A stretch of DNA of 7,311 bases from an uncultured Oscillospiraceae bacterium (lineage in GTDB: Bacteria; Bacillota; Clostridia; Oscillospirales; Oscillospiraceae), in the NCBI GenBank assembly GCA_934668295.1, contig CAKUND010000097.1:1-7311 (forward strand). Direction: 5' to 3'. This document shows positions 6,614 to 7,311 of this stretch, piece by piece. Below the pieces are notes generated by a model. The model did no database searches. It was given only the letters and a program-made list of their open reading frames with translations, and was not told the origin of the DNA. Each line of letters opens with the position of its first letter. Positions within the stretch are counted from its first letter, which is position 1. The position numbers were made by a program, and so were the translations under genes.

Positions 6614-7311
6614 ATGAAACTGGATATCATGGGGCTGCAATTTGATAATGTCACGATGGACGAGGCCGCCGCGCGCGCAGAGGAGATTCTCGCGGGCGAA
6701 AAGACCTGCTATGCCGTGACCCCGAACGCCGAGATCGCCTATGAGGCGCTGCACGACGAGAAGCTCCGTGCGCTCATCAACGGCGCCGATCTCGTCCTGC
6801 CGGACGGCGCGGGCGTCGTTCTGGCATCGAAACTGCTGAAAACGCCGCTCAAGCAGAAGGTCGCGGGCGTCGATTTTGCCGACCGCCTGCTGTCCATTCT
6901 GGAAAAGACCGGCGGCGGACTGTTTTTGCTCGGCAGCAAGCCCGGCATCGCGGAGCTTGCCGCGCAGAAAATGCTTGAAAAACACCCAAAGCTCCGTATC
7001 TGCGGCATGAATGACGGCTATTTCAAGGACGAAGCGCCGGTCATTGAGAAGATCAACGCCGCAAAGCCAGACGTGCTGTTCGTCTGTCTCGGCGCGCCAA
7101 AGCAGGAGATCTTCATGAAGACGCACCTGAATGAGCTGCACGTCAAGCTCATGATCGGCCTCGGCGGTTCGCTCGACAGCTTCGCGGGCACGGTCAGGCG
7201 TGCGCCGAAATGGATGATCCGCTGCAATCTCGAGTGGCTCTACCGGCTCATCAAGGAGCCGAAGCGGTTCGGACGGATGCTCCGGCTGCCAAAATACCTG
7301 TTCGCCGTGCT
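6614..7311 (+). CDS. tagA: WecG/TagA/CpsF-family glycosyltransferase (GT26), partial at right edge
   Basis: The family transfers a sugar from a UDP donor to an undecaprenyl-diphosphate-linked acceptor at the inner face of the membrane; TagA itself adds ManNAc to GlcNAc-PP-undecaprenol, the committed step of wall teichoic acid linkage-unit synthesis. The visible 232 residues hold TPNAEI (T36, N38), LVLPDGAGVV (D64, matching the catalytic Asp of characterised TagA) and LGAPKQEIFM (Q164). The C-terminal tail RAPKWMIRCNLEWLYRLIKE onward is the basic appendage linked to membrane association. The family is about 240-250 residues long, so only a few residues should be missing. The ATG at 6614 follows GGTGAGG (6596-6602) by 11 bases. 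An earlier ATG at 6604 is out of frame and soon stops, and an in-frame ATG at 6629 is less well placed. Assignment to the family is firm. The exact sugar and polymer (teichoic acid, capsule or other glycan) are not determined here because no companion genes are in view. Confidence 0.93.
   Translation, partial: MKLDIMGLQFDNVTMDEAAARAEEILAGEKTCYAVTPNAEIAYEALHDEKLRALINGADLVLPDGAGVVLASKLLKTPLKQKVAGVDFADRLLSILEKTGGGLFLLGSKPGIAELAAQKMLEKHPKLRICGMNDGYFKDEAPVIEKINAAKPDVLFVCLGAPKQEIFMKTHLNELHVKLMIGLGGSLDSFAGTVRRAPKWMIRCNLEWLYRLIKEPKRFGRMLRLPKYLFAV

Overview
The window looks like a GC-rich chromosome segment from a Gram-positive anaerobe of the class Clostridia, probably near the Oscillospiraceae. This is inferred from gene content and style: an smc-ftsY pair, an FtsY that starts directly with its N domain, strong AGGAGG-type ribosome binding sites, a cysteine-rich protein of clostridial type, and a 'GTAGGGGC...' double-hairpin repeat of a kind I recall from Oscillospiraceae genomes. 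I ran no database search.

Layout. Bases 1-590 (minus) hold the N-terminal two thirds of ftsY, the SRP receptor GTPase, cut by the window edge. Bases 591-772 are a gap with a hairpin on the smc stop codon and a two-armed inverted repeat. Bases 773-4345 (minus) hold a complete smc, with a GTG start and its own promoter. Bases 4346-4565 are a divergent promoter region. Bases 4566-5528 (plus) encode a complete NAD-type D-2-hydroxyacid dehydrogenase, ended by a strong hairpin terminator. Bases 5571-6413 (minus) encode a 280-residue protein with 19 cysteines that I cannot assign to a function. Bases 6414-6613 are a second divergent promoter region. Bases 6614-7311 (plus) hold nearly all of a TagA/WecG/CpsF-family glycosyltransferase, cut by the right edge.

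Working together. smc and ftsY form the conserved chromosome-organisation and membrane-targeting pair of Firmicutes, though rnc, often just upstream, is replaced here by the divergent dehydrogenase. The other three genes appear to be separate transcription units: the dehydrogenase and the glycosyltransferase each have a recognisable sigma-A-type promoter, while the cysteine-rich gene has only a weak, sporulation-like candidate.

Most of the window is ordinary core genome. The parts worth a second look are the repeat with compensating base changes between smc and ftsY, and the uncharacterised cysteine-rich gene with its possible sporulation-type promoter.
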